This document shows positions 22,916 to 33,610 of a DNA stretch of 64,000 nucleotides, piece by piece. The position numbers and the translations under genes were made by a program. Location of the stretch: the NCBI RefSeq assembly GCF_022682495.2, contig NC_071389.1:104573951-104637950 (forward strand), written 5' to 3'. This stretch comes from Desmodus rotundus (Eukaryota; Chordata; Mammalia; Chiroptera; Phyllostomidae). The notes beneath the pieces were generated by a model. It was not told the origin of the DNA. It did no database searches and saw nothing but the letters and a program-made list of their open reading frames with translations. Each line of letters starts with the position of its first letter. Position 1 is the first letter of the stretch.

Positions 22916-24751
22916 AAAGTAACTAAAGGGAATAAGACCTTTATTATTTGTCATAATTATTCCACACTTGTGTATTCTTGCAATGAGACTAATACATAAA
23001 ATGAACATTAGTGGAGTATGTTGTATTTTTTCTCTCAGTCCCCGGGCATACATACAGTAGGTCAGGTGATCTGAAATACATTGAACTGAAATGGAAATCT
23101 GAATGGAATTGATCATCTTTCCCATATAAATCTATGCACTGTAAACCATCCAGAGCCATTGAACCAATGCCACTTACAGCATTCCTGTGTGAATGCCACT
23201 TTATCAGCATTTCCATGCACTGTGCCAAATATAGTCGCCCATCCACTAGTGTCCCCTGCGAAATGGTGATAAATATATCAGTTATGCTATAAATCAAACA
23301 TCAAAGTACAAAACAAAAGTCTAAGAATTTGAAATGAAATCAATTAAAAATTGGTTTAAGGAATAGAATAATAACATTGAAGGTAAGGGAGAAAAAGCTA
23401 GGCAGACATCTGGAGCTTTTTCTTTTTTGAAATTATATTTCAAATATATGTATCAAAATATATAATGGAAATATGTAATAATTTTATGCACATCTTGAAA
23501 AATGTCACCTATTTCTAATGCTGACATTTTTTAGTTTGATCTTAATTTTGAGGTCCCCAGAAGAAAATATAATTTAAATTTTTATAATATGAATACTACT
23601 GCATATGGATATGTAGATATGTACTTGATAAGTGTGATGAGTTCTGATAATATTTATGTCACCTGATATTTTTAATAAAGCAAAGTCTCCTTTAATAAAA
23701 GCTATCTAATCCTATGGCAAACATAATATTTTCTCAATTTTTCAGAAGATATAATCTGCTTATTTGCCAAGTCTCTTTCTCTTTTTTTGCATTAAAACTG
23801 TATTTTAAGAAAGGAGGCCTGATTTTGAAGTATCGTTACTTTAGCATATGTTACTGTCATGATAAGATATGCATTAAATGTATGGTACCAAAGTTCATAG
23901 AAATAGAAAAGTAAATTTAAATAGTGGCCTAAAGGTCCCTTGATCCCTGCAACCTTTAATTTAGTCCTATTTCTTATTAATATTCTTAATGGTTTTTACA
24001 ATGATTCTACTTGAAGCCTTTACATGGATTATTTATTTTGCATTCAGAACACATTCATGAGGTAGACAAACATGTGTAGTCTCTGATTCTCATGCAGTGA
24101 AGAGGAAAGACCAAGAATCTGAGCGGCTTGCCACTGGCATCCGGAGAACTGCCCCCTGCTGAGCACAGAGTGAGCGCCTACTATGTATTCGACTGTTCTA
24201 AGCCCTTGTGACACCCAAGCAAGACAAAAACAAGAACTCTTCTTGAAGAGTTCATGTCTAGTAAGAGAAGTACAGTGAAAAGTCAAGGCAGTCCATAGTA
24301 TAGTCACATAGGTACCCCAGAGTGCTAAGGCAAAGAGAAAGAGTGCTTCTCCTAGACTGGTTAGAGCCTCAGGGTTGGGAAGCATGGCTGGGGAGGTCGA
24401 GCTGCTCAGGTGTCTCTAACTGCATTCTAAGGTATGAGTGGGAGTGATCCATGGGAGGTGAGGGTAAAACTTTCCATTGGCGTGAGACCTGCCTGAGTAC
24501 CAGGGCAAAAGAGCAGATTCCAGAGGCAGGTGCTCTGTGTCTCTGGACTTGGCTGTATGACTTTGACTGCTAGCTGGGCAGTGCCAATGAATGGCAGAAA
24601 ACATATGGGGCGGTTCTTTCACATTCAAATTTCTAGATCCTAGTGTGTACTCTGTGACTAACTAGACACGTCAACTTCCCTTGGCAGTGGTTGCTTTGAG
24701 TAGAAAACGCACAGGTTGTATTAGACAATATATATAGCCTCAATATACAGA
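22916..24751. other. Non-coding DNA with weak old-repeat traces
   Basis: No gene was recognised. A 102-codon frame at 22989-23297 (-) has no recognised domain. 24000-24130 shows weak reversed-MIR traces ('gcctttacatggattatt', 'acacattcatgaggtagac'). 24165-24350 resembles an unnamed mammal-wide repeat. Confidence 0.4.
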
Positions 24752-25258
24752 TCTAAAATGGCCTGTAAGACCCTTCGTGATCTGGCCTCTGCTTAGCTCT
24801 TTACTCTCCAGATTCTTGTTCACTCTGCTCAAGCCACACTGTTTTTTTTTGTCACACAAACACATTGTCTTATTTCCTGCAGCCTTGGGGCTTTTTCACT
24901 TGCTTGTTCCTTTGCCTAGAACTTTGTTCCTCCAGAATATTTCATGGGTTCTGTCTTCTTTTCATTTTATTCTCATTTCAAACATCATCATCTCAGAGAG
25001 ATTTTCTCTGGTTATGTCTTTAAAGTAGTCCTTCTCCCAAAACATTTTCCACCCTATTACGTACTTCATCGCACTACCACTCTGAAATTACTTCATTCAT
25101 TCATGTACGAGTTCATCATCCTCCTTGTTCATGTGGTCCATGTGAACTTCATGAGGGCAAGACTCTCAACTCCCTTGAGCCTGCTTGGTCCCAGTGATTT
25201 TGAGAGCACTTGGCACTTAGCGGGCACTCAACATGGGTCTGTTAAACAAATTAATTCT
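24752..25258 (+). mobile_element. L2 3'-end copy (long)
   Basis: Landmarks are in the right order over about 500 bp: 'ggcctgtaagacccttcgtgatctggcctc', 'gctcaagccacactg', 'cttgttcctttgcctagaac', 'atcatctcagagagattttc', 'atgagggcaagactc' and 'cttggcacttagcgggcactcaac'. It is one of the longest L2 pieces here. It is ancient and has no open reading frame. Confidence 0.8.
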
Positions 25259-25804
25259 CTAGGCAGGCCCATTTGTACTGAACCAATTACCAAACCACAA
25301 TGAGGTAGTCATAGGAAGCCATTTAAAGTTAAAATATGGCTATCCAAGTTGAATTTAAGATGTAATTTTAATTTATCAAATATAACACTTTATAATACTG
25401 TATGTCAATTTTAAGCAACCTCTACATATGAAAGTTCAGTTAATTATCACAAGTAAATTGGGGAGCAGTATTTGTGATACCAAGAGATTCCCTATAGAAT
25501 ATCAAACCATCTCTTTCAGTTCATTACAATTATTATCCAATTCACCCACAGCTTGGAGGTTCACAAAGTGGGGGACACATATAGCGCTAAGTGGGAGTCC
25601 TTACCACAGTTCTCCTCGTCAGCACCATTCCCACAGTCATTCACTCCATCACAGTGAAAAGCACGTGGTAAGCACTTGGTCAGATTCCCACAGGGAAAAT
25701 ACCCCTTTTGGCACAAAGGAATGATTGTATTGCCTTTAGTCAGTGCAAAATCTGCATGAAAGCGGAGATAAAAATCTTATATAATAGCAAGATAGTGTAA
25801 TATG

Positions 25805-25890
25805 GCCAAGCTTTTTTCATGTTATCCCATCTAATTTTCACAAGAACCTTATGAATTGAGTTTGTCTGGTGTTATTCTTAATGCAGAATT
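25805..25890 (-). mobile_element. MIR fragment (weak)
   Basis: 'cccatctaattttcacaagaaccttatgaattgag' matches the reversed MIR 'catttaatcctcacaacaaccctatgag' segment. It is short and diverged. Confidence 0.45.
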
Positions 25891-26154
25891 TATATGAATG
25901 ATAGTCTTCACTAGAACATTCTAAAGAATTGTGATCATACCTAACACCATCTATACCAAGAATGGAATCAAGGCTCATTTTGAACTCACTTCTGGAGGTC
26001 TATAGTAAATAATACCAAAGCAATTGTCCTACTTTTGTAGAAAATCAAAGCCTTTCCCACTCCTACAAACAGAAAGGCAAAGCCATGAGCTCACAGATCA
26101 GATGATGAATAATTTACTCATAAATCTTTTATTGGAAGGATTTGAGGAGACTTA

Positions 26155-26195
26155 TAATATATTACATACATATATACATTATATATATATATGTA
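26155..26195. repeat. AT-rich microsatellite
   Basis: An ACATACATATATACATTATATATATATATGTA-type alternating tract. Confidence 0.7.
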
Positions 26196-26267
26196 AAGGG
26201 CAGTGTAAGTGTAAATTACAGAGAAATCCAGAACCACATTTGGAAAAGAAGATAATAATAATTAACA

Positions 26268-26440
26268 ATATCTTATTGAGCTTACTGTGTGCCAGGCAGT
26301 TGTCACAGTGGTTTATTTCAGTTAATCTTGAGATAAACCTATGTATGGGTGATATTATCCTTTATGTTTGAGGGGTAAATAAAGCCACCTGTCTGGAAAG
26401 TCACAAAGGGCAGATTTGAGTCATCCCTCTGACTCCAGAG
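26268..26440 (-). mobile_element. MIR SINE, reverse orientation
   Basis: 'TTATTGAGCTTACTGTGTGC' and 'caggcagttgtcacagtggtttatttcagttaatc' open a reversed MIR. 'aaagtcacaaagggcagatttgag' and 'ctctgactccagag' close it. Confidence 0.7.
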
Positions 26441-27630
26441 GCCCCTAAGAGGGCAAATTAAATAACTGTTGCATTAGATGAGGGAATGCAAAAAGCAAAG
26501 ATAATTAACATTTGCAGAATTACTATATCCAGGGATAAGATGACCAAGAAATTTCAGAAACTTAGATGTCAGAGACACTCTAGCAATTTTGAAAGAGTAC
26601 TCTCCAGGAAATAGAGATGTGTTCTTTGTACACACTCTAGGTAGAAATAGACTCAGGCATGGCTACAGTTCAGTATGATTGATCAAAAAGAGTGAGGGAT
26701 GTGGCAAAATGTCCCTAACTGTGCTGCCGAAGGATGGCATCATGGCCAGAAATTTCCTTGGGTTGGTGCTACAATGTTTTTTAATGTGGCAGAAGGATGG
26801 AGAACAAACCTTTGTGGAGCACCAACTAATTTGTTCTGCATGTCTCTTGATTATTTCACTTAATAGCAACTTGGAGACTGAAAATGTGAGAGCACTTCAA
26901 CTCTGGATTCAGGAAAATGCCCTTTTGAGAGCTGGGCTTTCTAAGCACATGCTGCCTGGTTGGGAGGGGCTCTTGTACCTGACTGATCACCAAGTTCTCC
27001 CAAAGTAGGTGAATCCTGCTGCCCTCATTGTTTAAGGAATGATGCCATTTGTTTTAGGGCAGGAGTTTGTTTTGTCACTAAAGCTATGCGTGAGTTACAA
27101 GTTCATGTTAAGCTTTTAGAGAAATTGTTAGAGGATGAGTGAAGTATTGGATTAATTGAACTTTAATTAGTCCCTTAATCATGAGGACCCTCTCTTGGGG
27201 ACTAGCCCTCTCTTGTGAATGGACAGATGTAACCATACATACTCTCCCTGGAAGCTGTGGCCCTTCTCCAAGTGAGGAACATGGCCCTCAGATGCTTTCC
27301 TACCCTCTGGACTTTTGTTTTTACAAAAGAAACTATATTGTCTCTGCTATTGCTGCAGTGGTGGGTGTTCTTTGACATTTTTAAAGACAGTACTTCACAG
27401 TTAGAAATAAGTTCTGCATCATAGTTCTGCATACAGACACATATGGAGACTGAAAACAAAATTTCTTGAAGTGTCACTTGCTTTTTACTATGAGGGATGT
27501 ACTTTGGTCATTGCTATTCTATCTTATGCACTTGATAAGGGATCACAAGCTACTAAGTTGAGCTCATGATCCATTCACTAATGGGATGATACTCAATATT
27601 TACTATTTTACTTATACTTGGGATATTAAA
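26441..27630. other. Non-coding DNA, nothing recognised
   Basis: Short overlapping frames on both strands at 26663-27008 and 27181-27477 lack recognisable domains. No repeat family was assigned. Confidence 0.45.
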
Positions 27631-27635
27631 CAATA

Positions 27636-27890
27636 AGCAATAAACAAAACAAACAAACTCATAGACACAGACAGTAGTATGGGGTTACTAGAGGAAAGGG
27701 AGTGGGGAGAGAAGAAGAGGGGAAACGGGGCCAAATACATGGTGATGAAAGGAGACTAAACTTTGGAAAGTGAACACACAATGCAATACACAGACGATGT
27801 ATTACAGAATTGTACACTCGAAACATATATTCTTATTAACCAATGTTACCTCAACAAATTTAATAGAATTAAAAAATAAAAATAAATAGA
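27636..27890 (+). mobile_element. L1 3'UTR/tail fragment
   Basis: 'actcatagacacagacagtagtatgg', a purine-rich stretch ('gggagtggggagagaagaagagggg'), 'cacacaatgcaatacacagacgatg' and a closing 'aatttaatagaattaaaaaataaaaataaa' are the landmarks of a mammalian L1 3'UTR with its A-rich tail. The tail runs straight into the 5' end of the next L1. Confidence 0.8.
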
Positions 27891-27896
27891 TATCTG

Positions 27897-30101
27897 GAAA
27901 AGATGGCAGCAAGGTAGGTGGGAGCGGAGCCCAGTTCTCCCTGTGCCCAGCTAGAACACTTAGCCAACCTTCTGAGGAACAGAGTGAACAGCCAATGGAA
28001 TCCCAGCTTATATAAAGTTTGGAGGCCAAAAATTGTAGAGGACATTGAAAAACAGATGGTGAGGAGATTGCACTGGGATGCTAAGGTCCCTGGGATCTGC
28101 GTAGGGACCTAGGCTGATGTGGCCCTTGGCTCGGTGCTTGCCTCAGGGCATGGGGAGGAGAATTAGATCACCAGCTCCCTCCCAGACCAGAGCAGGGAGG
28201 GCAGCTGGCACCAGGAGGGACCTGGATGCTTGAAGTCGCTGGGGGGAATAGAGACAAAGTGGGAGATACAGAGGCTGTATATACCCACTGGGACTGTGGA
28301 TACTGGCTAGGTCATTACCAGAGAACTGGGGAGCTGGGTGACACGTGGAGAAGGGAGGAGTTGGGCTGTGTTGGACTCTGACCCAGATAGTCTCCAGACT
28401 GGTTAGAAAGTTGGGCTGTGTGAAAAGAAGTGAGCTTGTTAAGAATGGTGGGCAGCTGCTTTGTAAGGATCTCTTGCGTAGTGGCTTGTTCACCCGGAGG
28501 GTGATTTGAGCTGCACACCCGGGCTTGGCTCAGGCAGCTTCTCTGGCAGCTGATTCTGGCTGTTCCCTGCACCACTCTACCTGATGCTGATTTGAGCAGT
28601 GCACCTGAATTTGACTCACACTGCTCACTCAGAGGCTGAGTGGTGCCATGGGCCCAGAGGCTGACTGGCACTGCTTGGCCGGTGGTGGGCTTTGGCCACA
28701 GTGGGCTCGAAAAGAGCAAGGAGGAGGCGTACCACCAGGAACTCAGTGCAACTGGTGAATTACAGGTGCAGGCCTGGCGCAAATGGACAGAGGGGACCTG
28801 ACTGCTCATGGAGGACCTGGGCTGGAGGTTGCACAACTGTGAATATTGTGGCCCAGACCTGGTCCCCATCCTCACAAAACCATAGGAAGGGAGAAAAATG
28901 AAGCCCAGCACCTCTCTTCCTGTGGCATCCAGGAAGACCAGCAGAACTCGCTCAACAGGTTTCAAGTCAGCAGGAGGCTTATTTCTTTTTCTTTCCTTTC
29001 TCTTGTTTTTTCTTTTTTTTCTTCCCACAAGCGAGACAATAAAACCTGGAGGTATGAAAGGTCCAAAAACTGATCCAAAGGGGGAGGCAAGGTGAATCCC
29101 AAAAACTGAGAAACTGAGACAAATGTCCCTTTGCTATCCCATAGAACTAGCATTTTATTGTTTATTTGTATTATTATTATTTTTTCATTATTTTTACTTC
29201 TTTTATTTTATTAGTTTGTTTTATTTCTCTTCTTTATATTTAGTTTTCTTCATTCTATTTCTCTGTTTAATTGCGCTATTTGACTGATTTTCCTTGTTCT
29301 CTCTTCATTTGATTTTAATTTTCCTTCTTTCACTTTACCCATGTTCCAATAACACACTACTCTTGATCAGGTACTTTCTATTGTGGTTATCCAAATCATA
29401 CATTTCTTGTCATGTTTTTGTTGTTCCAGTACTATTGTAAATAATTGTTCCATACAATTGTACATAATACATAGCAACCCTCCCTCATCTTAGCCCACTT
29501 CACTTTATTCCTGAGCTTTATTGTTGTTGTTGTTAACTCTAGTCTCTCTCACACTATGCCTACTTTCTATCCTTTACTCTCACTATATCTCATCATCTAA
29601 CCTTGCACAAGTGTTCTATTTTCTGGATTCAGCTCAGAACCCTCCTCCCCTCTAACAAGTCTTATCTCTCACCTTTTATAAAAAGTGGCTCGTTGGGTGA
29701 AATATCACTGTTAACGCTATCCTTATCCAAAGAATCTCCATCTCTTCTCTCCTTACTGGTACATTAAATCCCATAGAATATGCTCCCTCTGTCTTAATCC
29801 ATTTTGCCTACCTCCTGCCACTGATCACATACAAGAATAGGTGGGAGCAGTGAACATCAGTATACCCACTGGAGGAGAGAAACTACCAACAAAGGAAGCA
29901 CCAAAAGGTAAAAACCCAAGTACAACAAGAGAGCCCACACAAACAGAAGAAAGGGCAAACCTAGAGCATCCAGACAAGGAGATCAAAGAGACCACACCAC
30001 TGAATCTCATAGAACTCCTGCCATAGAAGTTCACACTACAAAGACAGCTAGCAAAACGAAACATCAGGAAGAGCAGAAACAAACAAAAAGAGTCACCTAC
30101 A
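27897..30101 (+). promoter_or_regulatory. L1 5'UTR with internal promoter region
   Basis: The first part (27897-29100) is GC-richer. It is followed by a long T-rich stretch (29150-29330) and an AC-rich leader up to ORF1. In L1 elements the 5'UTR holds an internal RNA polymerase II promoter; activity of this copy is not shown. A 237-codon antisense frame lies opposite (28315-29028, minus). Confidence 0.7.
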
Positions 30102-30979
30102 ATGGGGAGACAATCAAAAGGAATGGAACCTCCCCATTAAAAGAGCTAAATGGAATGGAGGTAAGCAAACTATCAGATATAGAATTCAAAATAATGGTTA
30201 TAAAGATGCTTAAGGAACTCACAGACAATTAGAAGGAACTGAGTGAGAACTACAACAGTATGAAAAATGAAATAGAAACTGTAAACAAAAATCAGTAAGA
30301 AATGAACAATAAAATGTCTGAAACAAAAAACACAGTAGAAGGAATTATAAGCAGGTTAGATGAAGCAGAGGACTAAATCAGTGAGCTGGAGAACAAGGTA
30401 GAAAAAAACACCCAGAAACAGCAAGAAAGGGAAAAGAAACTCAGAAAGAATGAAGAAGTGTTAAGGGAACTTCAGGACACCATGAAACATAATGATATCC
30501 TTATAACAGGAATACCAGAAGGAGAAGAAGAAGAGCAAGGGATAGAAAACTTGTTTGAAAAAGTAATGATGGAAAACTTCCCTAACTTGATGAAAGAAAA
30601 AGTCGCATCAGTCCAGGAAACATGGAGAATCCCAAGCAAGAGGAACACAAAGAGGTCCACTGTAAGACACATCACAATTAAAATGGCAAAATACCAAGAA
30701 AAGAGAGAATCTTAAAGGCAGCAAGGGAGAAACAGGAAGTAACATACAAGGGAGCCCTGGTAAGGTCAGAAACTGACTTCTCAATTGAAACACTACAAGC
30801 CAGAAGTGAATGGCAAAAAATATTTCAATTAAGAAAACCAAAGGCCTGCAACCAAGGCTCCATCAAGGGTCTCAATTAAAATGGAAGTTGGAATAAGGAG
30901 TTTCCCAGAAAAAAGAAGCCTCAAAGAATACACCTCCTCCAAACCAGCCCTGCAAGAGATGCTAAAGGGTCTGCTTTAA
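30102..30979 (+). pseudogene. L1 ORF1, broken
   Basis: ORF1 encodes the trimeric RNA-binding chaperone of the L1 ribonucleoprotein. The copy starts ATGGGGAGACAATC at 30102. The central RNA-recognition core survives at 30458-30715 ('ILITGIPEGEEEEQGIENLF', then 'ENFPNLMKEK'). The C-terminal domain can be followed to 'EMLKGLL' and the stop at 30977-30979. Several in-frame stops in the coiled-coil part and frameshifts after 30715 break it. Confidence 0.85.
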
Positions 30980-31031
30980 GAACAGGATGGGGGGAAAAGA
31001 GTGAGAGAGAGAGAAACACAGGTATGAAAAA

Positions 31032-33372
31032 ATGGCAATGAATAAGTACATATCAATAATAACCTTAAATGTAAATGGATTCAATGCTCTAATCAAAAGA
31101 CATAGAATAGCTTAATGGATAAGAAATCATGACCCACACGTATGCTGCCTACAAGAGACCCACCTCAGAACAAAAGACCTACAAGACTGAAAGTGAAGGG
31201 GTGGAAACAAATATTCCAAGCAAATGGACAGGAAAAAAAACAGGGGTAGCAATACTCATATCAGACAAAATAGACTTCAAAAAAAGAGCCATAAAAAGAG
31301 ACCCAGAAGGTCACTTCATAATACTCAAGGGAAGAATCCATCAGGAAGACAAAAACATTGTAAATATGTGTGTACCCAACATAGGAGCACCCAGTCTTGG
31401 AAGACTTCAAGAACGATATTGACAGCAACCCAATTATAGTAAGGGATTTTAACAATACACTGTCAAAAATGGACAGATCTCCCAAACAAAATATCAACAA
31501 AGATATTGCTGCATTGAACAATACTCTAGATCAAATAGACTTAACTGTTTTATACAGAGCCTTTCATCCCAAAGAAACAAGATACATATTTTTTTCAAAA
31601 GCACATGGAATATTTTCAAAGATACATGACAGAACACAAAATAAGCCTCAACAAATTAAGAAAATTGAAATCATATCAAGCATTTTCTCTGACCACAAGA
31701 GACTGAAACTAGAAACCAACCTCAAGGAAAATACTCAAAAACACTCAAATTCTTGGAGATTGAATAGCATGCTATTAAACAATAAAAGGGTCAAGGATGA
31801 GATCAAGGAAGAAATCAAAAAGTTTCTGGAAATAAATGAAAACGAATGCACAACAATCCAAAACTTATGGGACACAGTGAACGCAGTCTTGAGAGGGAAG
31901 TTCATAGCGATACAGGCCTACTTAAAAAAGATAGAAACATTTCAAATAAACAATGTAACCCTACACCTGCAAGAACTGGAGGAACAACAACAGCAGCCCA
32001 GAGCAAGCAGAAGGAAGGAAATAACCGAGATCAGAGCAGAATTAAACGACATAGGGACTAAACACACAGTTCGAAGGATCAATAAACCCAGGAGCTGGTT
32101 CTTTGAAAAGACAAACAAAATTGACAAGCCTTTATGCAGACTCATCAAGAAAAAAAGAAAAAGGACTCAAATAAATACAATCAGAAATGAAAGAGGAGAG
32201 ATTACAACTGGTACCACAAAATACAAAGGATTGTAAGAAATTACTATGAACAACTATATGTGAAGAAATTTAAAAACCTAGGTGAAATGGACACATTTCT
32301 AGAAAAATATAATTTTCCAAAACTCAATGAAGAAGAAGCAGAAAGCCTGAACAGACCAATAACAGCAGACAAAATTGAAGCAGTCATCAAAAAACTCCCA
32401 ACACACAAAAGCCCTGGACCAGATGGTTTCACAGGAGAATTCTACAAAGCATTTAAGGCAGAGCTAATCCCTATCCTTCACAGACTATTCCAAAATATCC
32501 AAGAACATGGAAGACTCCTAAATGTTTTTTATGAAGCCAGCATCATCCTAATCCCAAAACCAGATAAAGACACAACAAAGAAAGAAAACTACAGGCCAAT
32601 ATCGCTGATGATCATAGACGCTAAAATTCTCAACAAAATATTGGCAAAGCGCATCCAGCAATACATTAAAAAGATCATACACCATGATCAAGTGGGATTC
32701 ATCCCAGGGATGCAAGGATGGTATAATATTTGCAAATCAATAAACATAATACACCACATAAACCAAAGCAAAGACAAAAACCACATGATCATATCAATAG
32801 ATGCAGAAAAAGCATCTGATAAGTTACAGCACCCATTTCTGATAAAAACACTCAGCTCAGTGGGAATAAAGGGAGCATTCCTCAAAATAATAAAGGCTAT
32901 GTATGAGAGACCTACAGCCAACATCATACTCAACGGGCAAAAACTAAAATCTTTCCCACTAAGATCAGGAACAAGACAAGGTTGTCCACTTTCACCACTA
33001 CTATTCAACATAGTATTGGAAGTTTTAGCCACAGCAATCAGACAAGAAAAAGCAATAAAAGGCATCCAAATTGGAAAGGAGGGAACAAAACTGTCATTGT
33101 TTGCAGATGACATGACAGTGTACATAGAAAATCCTATAGACTCCACCAAAAAACTGCTTGACCTAATAAATGAATTTGGCATAACAGCGGATACAAAGTC
33201 AATATCCAGAAATCAAAGGCATTTTTGTACACCAACAATAATACATCAGAAGCAGAAATCAGGAAAAACAAATCCCATTTGATATAGCAACAAGAAAAAT
33301 AATGTACCGAGGAGTAAACCTAACCAAGGAGGTAAAAGACCTGTACTCACAAAACTACACAACACTGAACTA
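31032..33372 (+). pseudogene. L1 ORF2 (endonuclease + reverse transcriptase), broken and truncated
   Basis: ORF2 supplies the endonuclease and reverse transcriptase for target-primed insertion. It starts at the ATG at 31032. The endonuclease shows LQETHL (about 31148), a DFNNTLS block (31445) and the SDHK motif (about 31690). A single-base loss near 32230 shifts the frame. The next open block, 32260-33282, carries YRPISL, the motif-A 'ISIDAEKA', '[15 protein letters not shown]' and the catalytic FADD at about 33100-33111. A further frameshift follows at about 33182. The C-terminal cysteine-rich region is missing because the element ends near 33372. The same one-base loss is present in the ORF2 block at 42183, so the two derive from related source copies. 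Confidence 0.9.
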
Positions 33373-33509
33373 CACAACCCTTTTGCAGCAATTTCTGTGA
33401 GATCCCTGCCAAACACACAGCTGTGGGGAAGTGGGAACATGTTAAAAAATTTGCTATTAGTAATAGTCTTTCTCCTTCTCTCTTCTGGTCAATATTCTGG
33501 GCATGTCTG

Positions 33510-33610
33510 TGCAAAGGGATTTTTTTTTTTTACAATAATAGTTGGAGATTTTATTTTATTTTATTTTTTAATTTTTTATTGTTATTCAATTACAGTTGCA
33601 AAGGGATTTT
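33510..33610 (-). mobile_element. Tiny L1 3'-end insertion with 14-bp TSD
   Basis: The perfect duplication TGCAAAGGGATTTT at 33510-33523 and 33597-33610 encloses 73 bp. On the minus strand the insert reads ACTGTAATTGAATAACAAT (L1 3' terminus), then A-rich TAAAA repeats, then a short non-L1 stretch 'TCTCCAACTATTATTGT', then a final A-run. The insertion is truncated to the last few dozen bases of L1. The extra stretch before the last A-run could be a minimal 3' transduction. Confidence 0.9.

Larger units (their letters stand above)
27897..33372 (+). mobile_element. Long LINE-1 copy, 5' end present, 3' end missing
   Basis: It begins 'GAAAAGATGGCAGCAAGGTAGG', typical of an L1 5' end. It continues through a 2.2-kb 5'UTR, ORF1 and ORF2, and stops abruptly about two-thirds through ORF2, just after the 'DLYSQNYTTL' region. 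No poly(A) or 3'UTR follows. A deletion or rearrangement, not ordinary 5' truncation, removed the 3' end. It sits on the A-rich tail of an older L1. Frameshifts and stops make it non-functional, but two ORF2 blocks of 279 and 340 codons remain open, so it is only moderately old. Confidence 0.9.

Noticed and set aside
32688..33182. 164-codon minus-strand frame
   Set aside because: Antisense of the L1 reverse transcriptase block at 32260-33282.
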